A stretch of 64,000 nucleotides of DNA from a virus (IMGVR_UViG_3300009093_000035:124001-188000); one strand, 5' to 3'. Shown: positions 15,260 through 22,985, counted from the stretch's first letter. The notes: generated by a model not told the origin, from the letters alone. Numbers and translations are program-made.

Positions 15260-15522
15260 GGGGACCTCTCTTCGCCTCGGAGACCGGAGGCGATCAGCTT
15301 CTGATAGGCCAAAACCTCTTCTACGTTCTCGTAAGAGAGATCGAGCCCGTACTCCCCCGGAGGAGCGAAGTCCACGAACTCGGACCCTCGATACATCCGA
15401 TCGAACGAGCGCGACTGCTTCGCATTCTTCAATCGGATCTTCCCGCTTTCGAAGTCGTTGGCCAACTCCCTCAGCAAGGAAACGATCATTTCTTTGGTCT
15501 TCGGTTCGGCGGGATCGCTCAT
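15256..15522 (-). CDS. Small hypothetical protein
   Basis: An 88-residue charged protein from ATG 15522, mostly helical ('EMIVSLLRELANDFESGKIR'). Overlaps the next start by 4 bp. No family recognised. Confidence 0.55.
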   Translation of the reverse strand: MSDPAEPKTKEMIVSLLRELANDFESGKIRLKNAKQSRSFDRMYRGSEFVDFAPPGEYGLDLSYENVEEVLAYQKLIASGLRGEERSP

Positions 15523-15544
15523 AACCTACACTACCGAGGGGCCC

Positions 15545-15892
15545 CTAGTCCGTCCGACGGGCGAACATCTCGGTACACTTTTCCGAGTTGCACCCCTCCG
15601 CCTGGCACCCGAGATTGTGGGCGCTGAAATCGTGATCCTGGCAGGAGTGGCCGCACTCGCAGATCTTGTCCTCGGACTCGGGATGGAACACCGGGATCCC
15701 GCACTTGCAGATCACCTTACTCCAGTCGTAGGGCTCCAAAGGCTTGGGTTGGATCTCCACCTTGATCTCGTACGTCCCCGGTTCGACCCCGGCGCTCTCC
15801 GGAAGAACGAGTACGACTCGACTCGCCACTACCCGAGGAAACTCACCTACGTTCGCTCGTAGCGCCTCGAACAGCTTACGGGACTTCGGCAT
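15545..15892 (-). CDS. Hypothetical protein with Cys/His zinc region
   Basis: A 115-residue protein from ATG 15892. After a beta-rich N-terminal domain, residues about 60-105 carry 'VICKCGIPVFH', 'KICECGHSCQDHDF' and 'GCQAEGCNSEKC', enough ligands for two zinc sites. No family recognised. Its 'RKLFEAL' start only loosely resembles the fibre anchor. Confidence 0.6.
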   Translation of the reverse strand: MPKSRKLFEALRANVGEFPRVVASRVVLVLPESAGVEPGTYEIKVEIQPKPLEPYDWSKVICKCGIPVFHPESEDKICECGHSCQDHDFSAHNLGCQAEGCNSEKCTEMFARRTD

Positions 15893-15899
15893 GAGAGGG

Positions 15900-16100
15900 T
15901 TACTCCTCGCGCTCCGACCAGATCACGTAGGGACCCTGTCCGCTCGACTGTAGGACCACCCACCCTAGCCTCGGGGCATGGGCGAGCCCCGTCGGGACGC
16001 CCGACTCCGACTCAGCGCGAGCGAGCGCTACGGCGTCCGGAGGTGCCCCACAGGAGTTCCACCGCTCGGGCGGGACGAGGGACTCTTCGAGGTCGGTCAT
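15900..16100 (-). CDS. Small hypothetical protein
   Basis: A 66-residue protein. The start is ATG 16100, overlapping the upstream TGA (ATGA); the longer open frame is antisense-free but inside the upstream gene. Contains 'RLGWVVLQSSGQGPYVIW', a beta pair. Function unknown. Confidence 0.5.
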   Translation of the reverse strand: MTDLEESLVPPERWNSCGAPPDAVALARAESESGVPTGLAHAPRLGWVVLQSSGQGPYVIWSEREE

Positions 16101-16369
16101 GGAACCAGCCTCAATCTCCGCTTCCGGACGTGTCTCGTAGATTCGTCGGGGCCTGAACGACGATTCCAATCCTCTTGAGGAGAGTTCGAGATCGGTCCTC
16201 TGGCTCCGCATCGAAGGCATTCCACCTGACGGTTGCCCACTACGTCATGAGCGAGTCCCAGCTTCATGTCGTCATCCACTTGTCCGCAGAAAGGACAAGC
16301 CGCTAGGGAAAGGGTCTTCAACCGACGAAGAGCCTTCGCTTCCTCCCGAGTAGGGTGACGGTCAGCCAC
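16097..16369 (-). CDS. Lar-like restriction alleviation candidate
   Basis: A 90-residue protein from GTG 16369. Residues 29-72 run 'ACPFCGQVDDD', 'GNRQVECLRCGARGP', 'EDWNRRS', the CPFCG...CxxCGA...WNxR pattern of the Lar family, first known from the Rac prophage protein that modulates EcoKI restriction. The zinc-ribbon cysteines are complete. Function in this phage is inferred, as many small phage zinc ribbons share the pattern. Confidence 0.65.
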   Translation of the reverse strand: MADRHPTREEAKALRRLKTLSLAACPFCGQVDDDMKLGLAHDVVGNRQVECLRCGARGPISNSPQEDWNRRSGPDESTRHVRKRRLRLVP

Positions 16370-16378
16370 GGGAGACCT

Positions 16379-16386
16379 TTACGCCC
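16379..16386 (-). promoter_or_regulatory. GGCGTAA motif before 16369 gene
   Basis: Minus strand reads GCTCGGGCGTAAAGG, 9 nt before GTG 16369; identical over 14 bases to the copy at 10995. Confidence 0.45.
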
Positions 16387-16389
16387 GAG

Positions 16390-16704
16390 CTACTGGGCGT
16401 ACTCACCTACGCTCACCAGGGCGAGGCCTACGAGCCCCAAGGCGACCCCGAACCAGCTGAGAGGGGAAAGCCGTTCCCCGAAGAACCAGGCCCCCGCGAG
16501 CGCCCCGAGGACGTACGTCAGGACCCCGTAGACCGCGACCATCTTCGTGAGCGAAGCTCCTCGTTGGCCGAGAAGGACGGCCCAGGCCGCTCCGCAGATC
16601 CCATACACGAAGAACGCGACCCAGGGCCGGGAGGCGCGAGCCGAGACGTCCGCAATCATGTTGAAGAGAACGAGGACGACGACGTAGGCGGGCCAGTACC
16701 TCAT
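16390..16704 (-). CDS. SMR/EamA-like four-helix membrane transporter
   Basis: A 104-residue protein from ATG 16704 with four hydrophobic helices, the size of small multidrug resistance proteins. The ending 'WFFGERLSPLSWFGVALGLV' resembles the last helices of SMR/EamA transporters, where 'GE' follows helix 3. The conserved early Glu of EmrE-type exporters is not seen in helix 1 (an Asp is at position 19). It may transport a metabolite or alter the host membrane; an unusual phage cargo. Confidence 0.6.
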   Translation of the reverse strand: MRYWPAYVVVLVLFNMIADVSARASRPWVAFFVYGICGAAWAVLLGQRGASLTKMVAVYGVLTYVLGALAGAWFFGERLSPLSWFGVALGLVGLALVSVGEYAQ

Positions 16705-16902
16705 TCAGTCCTTCAGAGCGTTCAAGACGCGGGAGATCTGCCACTTCGAGTGATCGGCGTCCGGGTACTCCTGGATCATGTGATCCAACATGAGGCGGAG
16801 CGCTTCCCGTTCTTTCGGATCCGCCCGGCACAGCGCGACCATCGTCTCGTCACTCACCTTCGTGAGAGAGTCCGGAGAGAACTCGGCACTCTTCCGCTTC
16901 AT
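16705..16902 (-). CDS. Small hypothetical protein
   Basis: A 65-residue helical protein ('MKRKSAEFSPDSLTKVSDET') from ATG 16902, between the RLAH-motif gene and the transporter gene. The longer upstream frame overlaps the RLAH gene. No family recognised. Confidence 0.5.
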   Translation of the reverse strand: MKRKSAEFSPDSLTKVSDETMVALCRADPKEREALRLMLDHMIQEYPDADHSKWQISRVLNALKD

Positions 16903-16907
16903 TCGAG

Positions 16908-17435
16908 TCACCGGGCCGCCGCCCGGAGACAATGCTCTACGAAGTCGGAAGGCGGGCGAACGGCGTGCTTCTCGATGTAGTGGGCGAAGCCCTCGGGCCA
17001 GACGTAGGAGTCGTCGGTGAGGTCGGCCGAACCGTTCCGTACGCCGCACATCCTACAGTCCGACCATCCTCGGTACTGAGAAGCCGTCTTCCCGCCCCGG
17101 ACGTAGCTGAGGACGATCTCCCGTTCCGAGGCGTCCCAAGTCGGGTCTACGCTCGTCTCTACGGCCGGAAGGTCCATCTCCCCCGAGCCCTCGTAGATCC
17201 CCCACGAGGCCGGTACGGGCTTCCAGAAGCCGACCTTCGGTAGGCTCGCGAGTCTCTCGTTCCGCGCTCGGATCTTCGCGATCTCCGCGTCGGCCGGGAG
17301 CGCGTACTGATCCAACCCCCCTCGGGTCATCCTGATCACGCTCGCTTGCCTACCCACCAGAAGCGGGAGGAGAAACGGACGAAGCTCGGGCTTCGAGTGA
17401 GCCAGCCGGATCGTCTTCGATCGGAGATCGGTCAT
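16908..17435 (-). CDS. Phage protein with RLAH motif and Cys domain
   Basis: A 175-residue protein from ATG 17435 starting 'MTDLRSKTIRLAHSKPELRP'. The C-terminal domain ('SYVRGGKTASQYRGWSDCRM', then 'GSADLTDDSYVWPEGFAHYI') is a pattern I recall from many phage and bacterial hypothetical proteins. A CxxC and His may bind metal. Third of four copies of the motif in the window. Confidence 0.7.
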   Translation of the reverse strand: MTDLRSKTIRLAHSKPELRPFLLPLLVGRQASVIRMTRGGLDQYALPADAEIAKIRARNERLASLPKVGFWKPVPASWGIYEGSGEMDLPAVETSVDPTWDASEREIVLSYVRGGKTASQYRGWSDCRMCGVRNGSADLTDDSYVWPEGFAHYIEKHAVRPPSDFVEHCLRAAAR

Positions 17436-17639
17436 CTAACCCAGAGAGCCGATAGGAGCCTCAGCGGTCGGTATCAAACCGAGTCGGTTCAGCGCCGTCA
17501 AGTAGTCCCGTTCGGACAGTCCAAGCCACTCCTGCAAAGAAATGAACGCGCTGGAAGGCTCGTTGAACCAGTCGTCCACGGCGTCCTCGATCTCCCAGAA
17601 ACGATAGAGGCTGAACGCCCCGGCCTTGTGCACAAGCAT
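17436..17639 (-). CDS. Small acidic helical protein
   Basis: A 67-residue protein from ATG 17639, mostly helical and acidic ('FWEIEDAVDDWFNEPSSAFI'). It ends directly before the RLAH gene. No family recognised. Confidence 0.5.
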   Translation of the reverse strand: MLVHKAGAFSLYRFWEIEDAVDDWFNEPSSAFISLQEWLGLSERDYLTALNRLGLIPTAEAPIGSLG

Positions 17640-17662
17640 TTCGCTACCTCATAGGGAGTGGG

Positions 17663-18847
17663 CTACAGGCCGAGCTTCGTCAACCGCTCTTCCGGAACGC
17701 CTGAAACGTCGAGGATGCCCCATACCGCCGCGGGACGAACACCACCGTCCGGCATGGAGGCGACCGCCCCGAGTCCCCCGAGGAAGCGCATCTGGAACTC
17801 CTGGCCCAGGTAGTCCCACTTGACCGGGACGGCGCTAACCTGCGAAGGAAAGTCGCTTGGATTCGGACCGCTCATGCCGGGACTACGTCGCTCCGGCTTG
17901 GACTCGTTCCTCATTCTCGCGAGCAACGCCGCGAGACGCTCTCCTTCGAGCATCCAGTTGCGCTTGAGGCCCACCTTGTAATCTCGCAGGAAGGGATAGA
18001 AGACCGCGACCCATCCGTTGACGAACGGGCCTCCGCTACCACCCCCCTCGGCGTAGAAGGAGCGCCAGAACTTGACGTCGATCGAGCCCGTCGCGGTCTC
18101 CACGAGCTTCTTGCAGACGCTCTGCAGCGGATCGAGCCACCAGGCGAGGTCTCCGAACTCCCGGAGGTTCTCGACGCGAGTGAGGATCGACTCCCAATCG
18201 CCCACCTCGCCTTCGAGGGTGATCTTCGGGAAGCCGCACATGGTCGTCATCCCGTAGTCGAAGTATTTCGACATCGCATCCATGAGGATGATCTCGCTGC
18301 AAGCCTTCTCCACGACCCCCGTCGTCGAGAAGTCGCACACGAGCAGGTCGCGCTTCTTACCGATGTACCCCTCGATCTGCCGAGAGAAGTCACCGAAGAG
18401 ACGCGTCCAGTCGTTGGAAGGAGACCCCTTCACGAAGTCGTGAGCCTCGACCTCGATGAACTGCTTACCCTCGAACTTCACGAACTGGTCTCGAAGCTCC
18501 TCCGCGTTCATCTTCACGTGCTGTGCGAAGCCGTGGGCGATCGCCATCCAGACGTGATCCGGCGAGAGACTCAGGGGAAGATGCAGGTTGTACGCGGCAC
18601 CGACCGCTCCGATCAGAGCGCTGGACGAAGACCAGCGATGTACGAGGAGATCCGATGCCCCCTCGACCCTCACGGTCGGTCGCTCCAGATCCGGACTCCG
18701 AAGCTCCGTAACTCTTCCGAGTCGGAGCCCGCCTTGAGGACGACCCTGGGTCTCGTACGTCTCCCGGAGCTTCGCCGCGTACGGGACGATCTCCAAGCGA
18801 CTGAGATCGTCCGGTTTCACGTCATCGAGTCGAAAGCTTTGAACCAT
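17663..18847 (-). CDS. DUF4419 protein
   Basis: A 394-residue protein from ATG 18847 with AAGG upstream. Residues about 75-300 match the DUF4419 pattern: 'AYNLHLPLSLSPDHVWMAIA', 'HGFAQHVKMNAEELR', 'VCDFSTTGVVEKACSEIILM', 'MCGFPKITLEGEVGDWESIL'. The family is known mainly from fungi, slime moulds and bacteria and has no proven activity. The conserved His and Glu residues look intact. It is the largest gene in the accessory region. Confidence 0.8.
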   Translation of the reverse strand: MVQSFRLDDVKPDDLSRLEIVPYAAKLRETYETQGRPQGGLRLGRVTELRSPDLERPTVRVEGASDLLVHRWSSSSALIGAVGAAYNLHLPLSLSPDHVWMAIAHGFAQHVKMNAEELRDQFVKFEGKQFIEVEAHDFVKGSPSNDWTRLFGDFSRQIEGYIGKKRDLLVCDFSTTGVVEKACSEIILMDAMSKYFDYGMTTMCGFPKITLEGEVGDWESILTRVENLREFGDLAWWLDPLQSVCKKLVETATGSIDVKFWRSFYAEGGGSGGPFVNGWVAVFYPFLRDYKVGLKRNWMLEGERLAALLARMRNESKPERRSPGMSGPNPSDFPSQVSAVPVKWDYLGQEFQMRFLGGLGAVASMPDGGVRPAAVWGILDVSGVPEERLTKLGL

Positions 18848-18857
18848 AGCTCAAGCC

Positions 18858-18865
18858 TTACGCCT
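18858..18865 (-). promoter_or_regulatory. GGCGTAA motif before 18847 gene
   Basis: Minus strand reads CCCTGAGGCGTAAGG, 10 nt before ATG 18847; the TAA doubles as the stop of the upstream gene. Confidence 0.45.
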
Positions 18866-19040
18866 CAGGGAGCGCCTCTATGTGGAGGTCGATACTCTCC
18901 GTGAGGTAGAGGCATTCCGAGACGTCCCACCCTCGCTCCGCCATGACGCGGTCGGCATGAGCCCGGTCGGATACGACCACGACCTTGATCTGCTCGCCCT
19001 TTCTCCAGACAAGAGCACCTACGCGAGGAGACGTGTTCAT
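18858..19040 (-). CDS. Small hypothetical protein ending EALPEA
   Basis: A 60-residue protein from ATG 19040. Its C-terminal part ('ADRVMAERGWD' then 'EALPEA') parallels the next upstream gene ('ADRIMTERMRD', 'EALPEA'), and the last 21 bp are identical, so the two look like diverged tandem copies. Function unknown. Confidence 0.5.
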   Translation of the reverse strand: MNTSPRVGALVWRKGEQIKVVVVSDRAHADRVMAERGWDVSECLYLTESIDLHIEALPEA

Positions 19041-19071
19041 GGCGAAGGCTGGGCCTGAGGTCACGAAGGAC

Positions 19072-19079
19072 TTACGCCT
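19072..19079 (-). promoter_or_regulatory. GGCGTAA motif before 19040 gene
   Basis: Minus strand reads CCCTGAGGCGTAAGTCC, 31 nt before ATG 19040; part of a 21-bp repeat with 18858-18878. Confidence 0.4.
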
Positions 19080-19329
19080 CAGGGAGCGCCTCAGGTCCTA
19101 CAAGGCCCCGCCTCTGGAGGTCCCTCATCCGTTCTGTCATGATTCGGTCGGCCATCCGAGGATCGACCCCGCGCGAGGCGAGGACAAAGAACAGGGAACG
19201 GACCTTCAACATCTCGTCCGACGCCTCGTCCTTACACTTCGCGCAGAACGGGAACCGTCCGTAGACGACGTCCAGTTCCTCAGTCGGAGTCGAACAAGCA
19301 CGGCAGGGGTTCACAGCAGAGAGAACCAT
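19072..19329 (-). CDS. Small zinc-knuckle protein ending EALPEA
   Basis: An 85-residue protein from ATG 19329. N-terminal 'NPCRACSTPTEELDVVYGRF' with 'FCAKCKDE' forms a four-Cys zinc ribbon. The C-terminus resembles the neighbouring 18858 gene. It is the first gene after the capsid terminator. Confidence 0.55.
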   Translation of the reverse strand: MVLSAVNPCRACSTPTEELDVVYGRFPFCAKCKDEASDEMLKVRSLFFVLASRGVDPRMADRIMTERMRDLQRRGLVGPEALPEA

Positions 19330-19346
19330 CTGGGGACGGTAGCCTA

Positions 19347-19354
19347 TTACGCTC
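19347..19354 (-). promoter_or_regulatory. GCGTAA motif before 19329 gene
   Basis: Minus strand reads CTCGGAGCGTAATAGG, 17 nt before ATG 19329 and just past the capsid terminator, where a new transcript would be expected to start. Confidence 0.45.
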
Positions 19355-19375
19355 CGAGACACGACGGAAAGCGAA

Positions 19376-19403
19376 GAGCCCCGATCCTTTCGGACCGAGG
19401 CTC
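19376..19403 (-). terminator. Strong hairpin after capsid gene
   Basis: On the minus strand GAGCCTCGGTCC-GAAA-GGATCGGGGCTC folds into a 12-bp stem (two G-U pairs) with a GNRA-type loop, 41 bp after the capsid stop. The following TTCGCTTTCC is only moderately T-rich. Most likely a terminator or 3' stabiliser for the abundant capsid message. Confidence 0.65.
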
Positions 19404-19444
19404 CATTCACCATCCGCAGGACGAATCCTACGAATCGCCCACGA

Positions 19445-20323
19445 TCATCGCGTGATCTGAAGACGAGCCAGGCCGCGGGGGTTGTAGGCCCCAATGCCAA
19501 GGTTCTCGAAGACAGAGAAGCCGATCGTGCGCGCCTTCGGGTCGTCCGCCGAGAGGACCGTCAGCTCGGTACGGACCGGGATCCGACCGAACATCTCGGG
19601 CTCGCAGCACACGTACACCGTGCCCACCGGAACGAGGCGGCTCGTGATGACCTGGGCGCCCCAGAGGGTCGCCTGGAGGCCGGTCTTGAGCAGCGTCGCC
19701 TGGGACTCGATGTCCAGGATGTCCCGACCGAACTTGCGGATGTCCTCGTAGTCCCGCGCGTTCATGTACACGCGCGCGACCCGGAGGTCGTGGCGCTCGA
19801 TGAGAGCGAAGGCGTCCGCGAGAACCGCACCGGTGATCGGAGCGACGACGGGGATGTCCGGGTTCAGCCCGCCCGGGAGCGAGTCGAAGCCGTTCACCGC
19901 GATCGCGTCCAGAACCGCGAAGACGCGCTCGTCCTCGGCAGCCTGGATCATCGCACGCGCCAGATCCTGGGCGCGCTCGATCAGATCGAAGCGACGCTCC
20001 TTGATCTGGGTGAGCGGGATCTCCGGGTTCGAGGCGATCTCGAACAGCGGGAAGATCACGCGGCGCGGCTTGGTGATGGCGAGGATGTTCTCGCCTTCCT
20101 CGCCGACCACGTACGCGGTGACGTCCGGGTCCTTGTCGTAGATCGGCAGCGCGCCGTCCGGCAGCTGCTCCACGAGGAAGGTCTTTCGACCGACGCTCAT
20201 GTAGTCGCGGCGCGTACGAAGCGGCTGCGTCATGGACGCAGCGAGCTTGTTGCGACCCGAAGCGGTCTTCAGGTAGTCGCTGATGATCTTCTGCTTGACA
20301 GCGTTGTTGACGTTGATGGTCAT
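19445..20323 (-). CDS. Major capsid protein candidate (HK97 fold)
   Basis: A 292-residue protein from ATG 20323 with AGGAG upstream. The order of segments suits an HK97-type capsid: a charged N-terminal arm, 'QPLRTRRDYMSVGRKTFLVE', an E-loop-like stretch ('LPIYDKDPDVTAYVVGEEGE'), a spine helix ('RAQDLARAMIQAAEDERVFA'), 'YMNARDYEDIRKFG', and a C-terminal 'VFENLGIGAYNPRGLARLQI'. Context supports it: the portal, protease candidate and terminase lie upstream, and a terminator and a promoter isolate this pair of genes. Fold not proven by comparison. Confidence 0.78.
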   Translation of the reverse strand: MTINVNNAVKQKIISDYLKTASGRNKLAASMTQPLRTRRDYMSVGRKTFLVEQLPDGALPIYDKDPDVTAYVVGEEGENILAITKPRRVIFPLFEIASNPEIPLTQIKERRFDLIERAQDLARAMIQAAEDERVFAVLDAIAVNGFDSLPGGLNPDIPVVAPITGAVLADAFALIERHDLRVARVYMNARDYEDIRKFGRDILDIESQATLLKTGLQATLWGAQVITSRLVPVGTVYVCCEPEMFGRIPVRTELTVLSADDPKARTIGFSVFENLGIGAYNPRGLARLQITR

Positions 20324-20345
20324 GACTCTGGTTCTCCTGTTTCCG

Positions 20346-21026
20346 TCAGACGCGCTGGTCGTAGACCAACTCGGTCATGACCGAGTCGGGGACCATGAGG
20401 AGAATGCCCAGAGTCCGGGACGCCGTGTGGCCGTTCGCGACTTCGATGGCCAGGCCAGCGACATCGAGCGAAAGGATCGCACCCGCGTTGTCCACCCAGC
20501 GCGGCATCAGGTAGCCGTTCAGGGAGGCGATGAGGTCCTGACCCGGCAGGTAGGCGAGGGGATCGCCAGCTGCGAAGGGCGCGACCGCTCCGAGGAACTG
20601 CGTCTCGTAGAGACGGTTGCCGTAGGAGCCCATGCCGGAGACGTACGGGCCCTTGTTCGACGCTGCCGCCGGAAGGTTCTCGTACGCGTTTCCCGACGCG
20701 TTGTTGATGAAGCAGCCGAGGGGCTGCGTGTTGTACGCGTTCACCGTCGACACGCCCGACACGGCAACGGTCACGGGACCGCCGACGAATGCCGAACCTG
20801 CGTCGGGTCGCGTGAACGCGATCGAGCCGGAGAGTACCCCGAACACTTCAGTGAGTGCTCCGGGCGAAGTGGACACCGTGGAGGGTGTCGTGACGATCGG
20901 CGGGTTGGTCTGACGGAAGGCGTCTGCCGTGAGAACCGCAAGGGAGTTACGAACTCCGATGTAGAGGATTCTCAGAGCCGAGGAGCTTTCCGTCCAACCA
21001 CCGCTCGCCTGTCCAAGCAACGACAT
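20346..21026 (-). CDS. Structural protein, possible capsid decoration
   Basis: A 226-residue protein from ATG 21026, first gene of the capsid unit. It is rich in Gly, Ala, Ser, Thr and Val with few charges ('NPPIVTTPSTVSTSPGALTE', 'GGPVTVAVSGVSTVNAYNTQ'), the composition of beta-rich virion proteins. Position directly before the capsid gene suggests a decoration or second head protein. No family recognised. Confidence 0.6.
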   Translation of the reverse strand: MSLLGQASGGWTESSSALRILYIGVRNSLAVLTADAFRQTNPPIVTTPSTVSTSPGALTEVFGVLSGSIAFTRPDAGSAFVGGPVTVAVSGVSTVNAYNTQPLGCFINNASGNAYENLPAAASNKGPYVSGMGSYGNRLYETQFLGAVAPFAAGDPLAYLPGQDLIASLNGYLMPRWVDNAGAILSLDVAGLAIEVANGHTASRTLGILLMVPDSVMTELVYDQRV

Positions 21027-21129
21027 AGGGTTTCCTAGCCTTTGCTCCCTGTCGGGAGAGTGGTGAGTGGAGGATCAAGGACCCGTTCAGACCAGCCTGT
21101 CCGGGGCGACGGAGCCTCTGGGCGCCGTC

Positions 21130-21156
21130 AATATAAAGCGCCGTGTATTCGGTCAA
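21130..21156 (-). promoter_or_regulatory. Sigma70-like promoter candidate of capsid unit
   Basis: The minus strand has TTGACC (21156-21151), a 15-bp spacer, then TATATT (21135-21130), about 100 bp before ATG 21026. The spacer is short for sigma70; TATTGA at 17 bp is another reading. GGCGC (21121-21125) and GCGCC (21138-21142) form an inverted repeat around the -10, a possible operator. Confidence 0.5.
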
Positions 21157-21213
21157 AAACGAGATCTTCTGAAGAATTCTGACGCCATTGGGGCGTACAC
21201 CTGGAGAAGACCG

Positions 21214-21399
21214 ATGAGAGAGGCGCTCGAAGGCAGTGACGAGAGGCGACAGGCGAGGATGCTTCTGCTCATCCACGCCGAGCAGGCACGAGCCCTTCAC
21301 CTCTCTTTCGATGGGTGGCTGGAACGCGAACGTCAGGACCTGATAGACGCGGTGTCGACTCAGGACCTGATTTCGATCGGATCAATCATCTGGGGCTAG
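21214..21399 (+). CDS. Small plus-strand protein
   Basis: A 61-residue helical protein from ATG 21214 with GGAGAAG upstream ('MREALEGSDERRQARMLLLI', then 'HAEQARALHLSFDGWLERER'). It lies alone on the plus strand between two leftward units and ends 10 bp before a bidirectional terminator. Function unknown; it could be a regulator or chance ORF. Confidence 0.5.
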   Translation: MREALEGSDERRQARMLLLIHAEQARALHLSFDGWLERERQDLIDAVSTQDLISIGSIIWG

Positions 21400-21408
21400 A
21401 AACGAAAA

Positions 21409-21432
21409 GGGACCGGGCCGAAGCCCAGTCCC
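21409..21432. terminator. Bidirectional rho-independent terminator
   Basis: On the minus strand GGGACTGGGC-TTCG-GCCCGGTCCC is a near-perfect 10-bp stem with a stable cTTCGg loop, followed by TTTTCGTTTC. It lies between the stops of the convergent genes ending at 21399 (+) and 21459 (-), so it should end the leftward transcript and may end the short rightward one. Confidence 0.8.
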
Positions 21433-21458
21433 TCCCCTAGTTCACCGATCGGTTCGGA

Positions 21459-22985
21459 TCAGCCGCCGAAGACCTTCGAGACGTCGGGGGACGTCTCCCA
21501 GAGCTTCGAGAGGTCCGCGATCTCGGCCGAAGCCGTACGCGAGTTCGAGGGAACCGAGCCGAGGGTGCGGGGACCGGTCGACGCGACGCGGGGCTGGGGC
21601 TTGACGGCGGCCTTCTTGGCCTCCTTCTTCGCCTCGTCCTCGTCGGACTTCTTCTCCTCGGCCTCGTCGTCCGCCTTCTTCTTCCCGGCGTAGCGACCAC
21701 CGTAGACGGCGGCCATCTCGTTCTCGCTGAGGCCACCCATCTCCGACGGGTCCATGAGAGCCATGGGGTCCTCGCCGAAGACGTCGTCCATCATCGGGTC
21801 CTCGTCCATGCCCGAGAGCATGTCGTTGACGTTGGCCTTCTTCTCCTCGCCCTCGGCCTCGTCCTCGGACTTCTTCTCTTCCTCGGCGTCGTCGTCGGCC
21901 TTCTTGGCCTCCTTCTTCGCCTCGTCGTCGTCCGAAGCCGTCTCCTCGTCGTCGTCGGCCTTCTTGGCCTCCTTCTTCTCGGAGTCGTCCTTCTTCTCGA
22001 AGGGGGGCGCCTTCTTCCCGCCGAAGGGCTCGTCCTTCTTCGCGGACTTGGCGGCCGAAGCCTTCTTCGACTCCTCCTCCATCATCTCCGCGAGCAGGGC
22101 TTCGTCCTCGTCCTCGTCTTCCGAGGCCTTCTTGTTCTTCCCGAGGTCCGAGCCCTCGTAGTTGTAGTGGGCGGGATCGTTCTGGTTGCCCGACGGAGCA
22201 GCGCGGCGACCCGAGGCCTTCTTCGCCTCCTTCTCGGTCTCCTCGTCCTCGTCCGCCTTCTTGGCTTCCTTCTCGGTCTCCTCTTCCTCTTCCTCGGCGG
22301 CCTTCTTCGCCTTCTTCGCGAAGTGGGCGGCGAGACGGGCGTACTTCGCAGCCTTCTTCGCCGCGACCTCCGCATCGTCCTCGTCTCCGTCCTCGTCGTC
22401 GGCCTTCTTGGCCTCCTTCTTGGACTCCTCTTCCTCTTCCTCGGCCTTCTTCGAAGCCGGGACCACGACGTCCTCGTCATCGACGATCATGTCGTCGGCG
22501 AGGAGATCGTCGGCCGAGCGCTCGGGCGTGAGCGTGTAGTTCGCGTCCTTCCCGCCGAGACGGGCGAGAGCGGCGGCGATCTGACGATCACCGAGCGACA
22601 TGAGGTCGAGGGCCTGGTCCTCGATCGCGTCCACGGACGCGTTCTTCGGAAGCATCGACGTCGCGATGCGGATGCACTTCGCGGCCTTCTGCGTCATCGC
22701 AGCGCGGAGCTGGCGGCTGGCCGCCTTCGACCCGCTCGGGAAGTAGTGGGCCGGATCCGTCGCCGGGTGACCCTGGGGCTCCTGCATGCCGGGGTCGGCC
22801 GGAGCGGGCGTGTTCGGGTAGGGACCCGGGTGCGGATCCTCGGCCCACGACGACGGATCGCCGTTCATGTACTTGTCCGCGTCCGGGTCGGGGCCGGGCC
22901 ACGCGGGGTGGTTGGTGCCTTCGGCGTAGCCCGGGGTAGCCGGGGGTGCAGAAGCCTTGCGATCGGTCGTTCGGCGGCGCGTCAT
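21459..22985 (-). CDS. Low-complexity Glu/Lys/Asp-rich head protein
   Basis: A 508-residue protein from ATG 22985 (ATGA overlap). Residues about 1-85 are Pro/Gly-rich, 85-145 helical ('AAMTQKAAKCIRIATSMLPK'). The rest is dominated by Asp/Glu/Lys/Ala with six copies of an 'EAKKA' unit, usually 'KKEAKKADDDEE'. The unit recurs once in the 25033 gene. Its position between protease candidate and capsid genes, with extreme charge and predicted helix, suits a scaffold or internal core protein. No homologue recognised. Confidence 0.65.
   Translation of the reverse strand: MTRRRTTDRKASAPPATPGYAEGTNHPAWPGPDPDADKYMNGDPSSWAEDPHPGPYPNTPAPADPGMQEPQGHPATDPAHYFPSGSKAASRQLRAAMTQKAAKCIRIATSMLPKNASVDAIEDQALDLMSLGDRQIAAALARLGGKDANYTLTPERSADDLLADDMIVDDEDVVVPASKKAEEEEEESKKEAKKADDEDGDEDDAEVAAKKAAKYARLAAHFAKKAKKAAEEEEEETEKEAKKADEDEETEKEAKKASGRRAAPSGNQNDPAHYNYEGSDLGKNKKASEDEDEDEALLAEMMEEESKKASAAKSAKKDEPFGGKKAPPFEKKDDSEKKEAKKADDDEETASDDDEAKKEAKKADDDAEEEKKSEDEAEGEEKKANVNDMLSGMDEDPMMDDVFGEDPMALMDPSEMGGLSENEMAAVYGGRYAGKKKADDEAEEKKSDEDEAKKEAKKAAVKPQPRVASTGPRTLGSVPSNSRTASAEIADLSKLWETSPDVSKVFGG

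Noticed and set aside
21601-22480. Tandem DNA repeats suggesting a CRISPR or minisatellite
   Set aside because: The similarity comes from Lys/Glu/Asp codons of a real coding gene; repeats are uneven and no spacers are seen.
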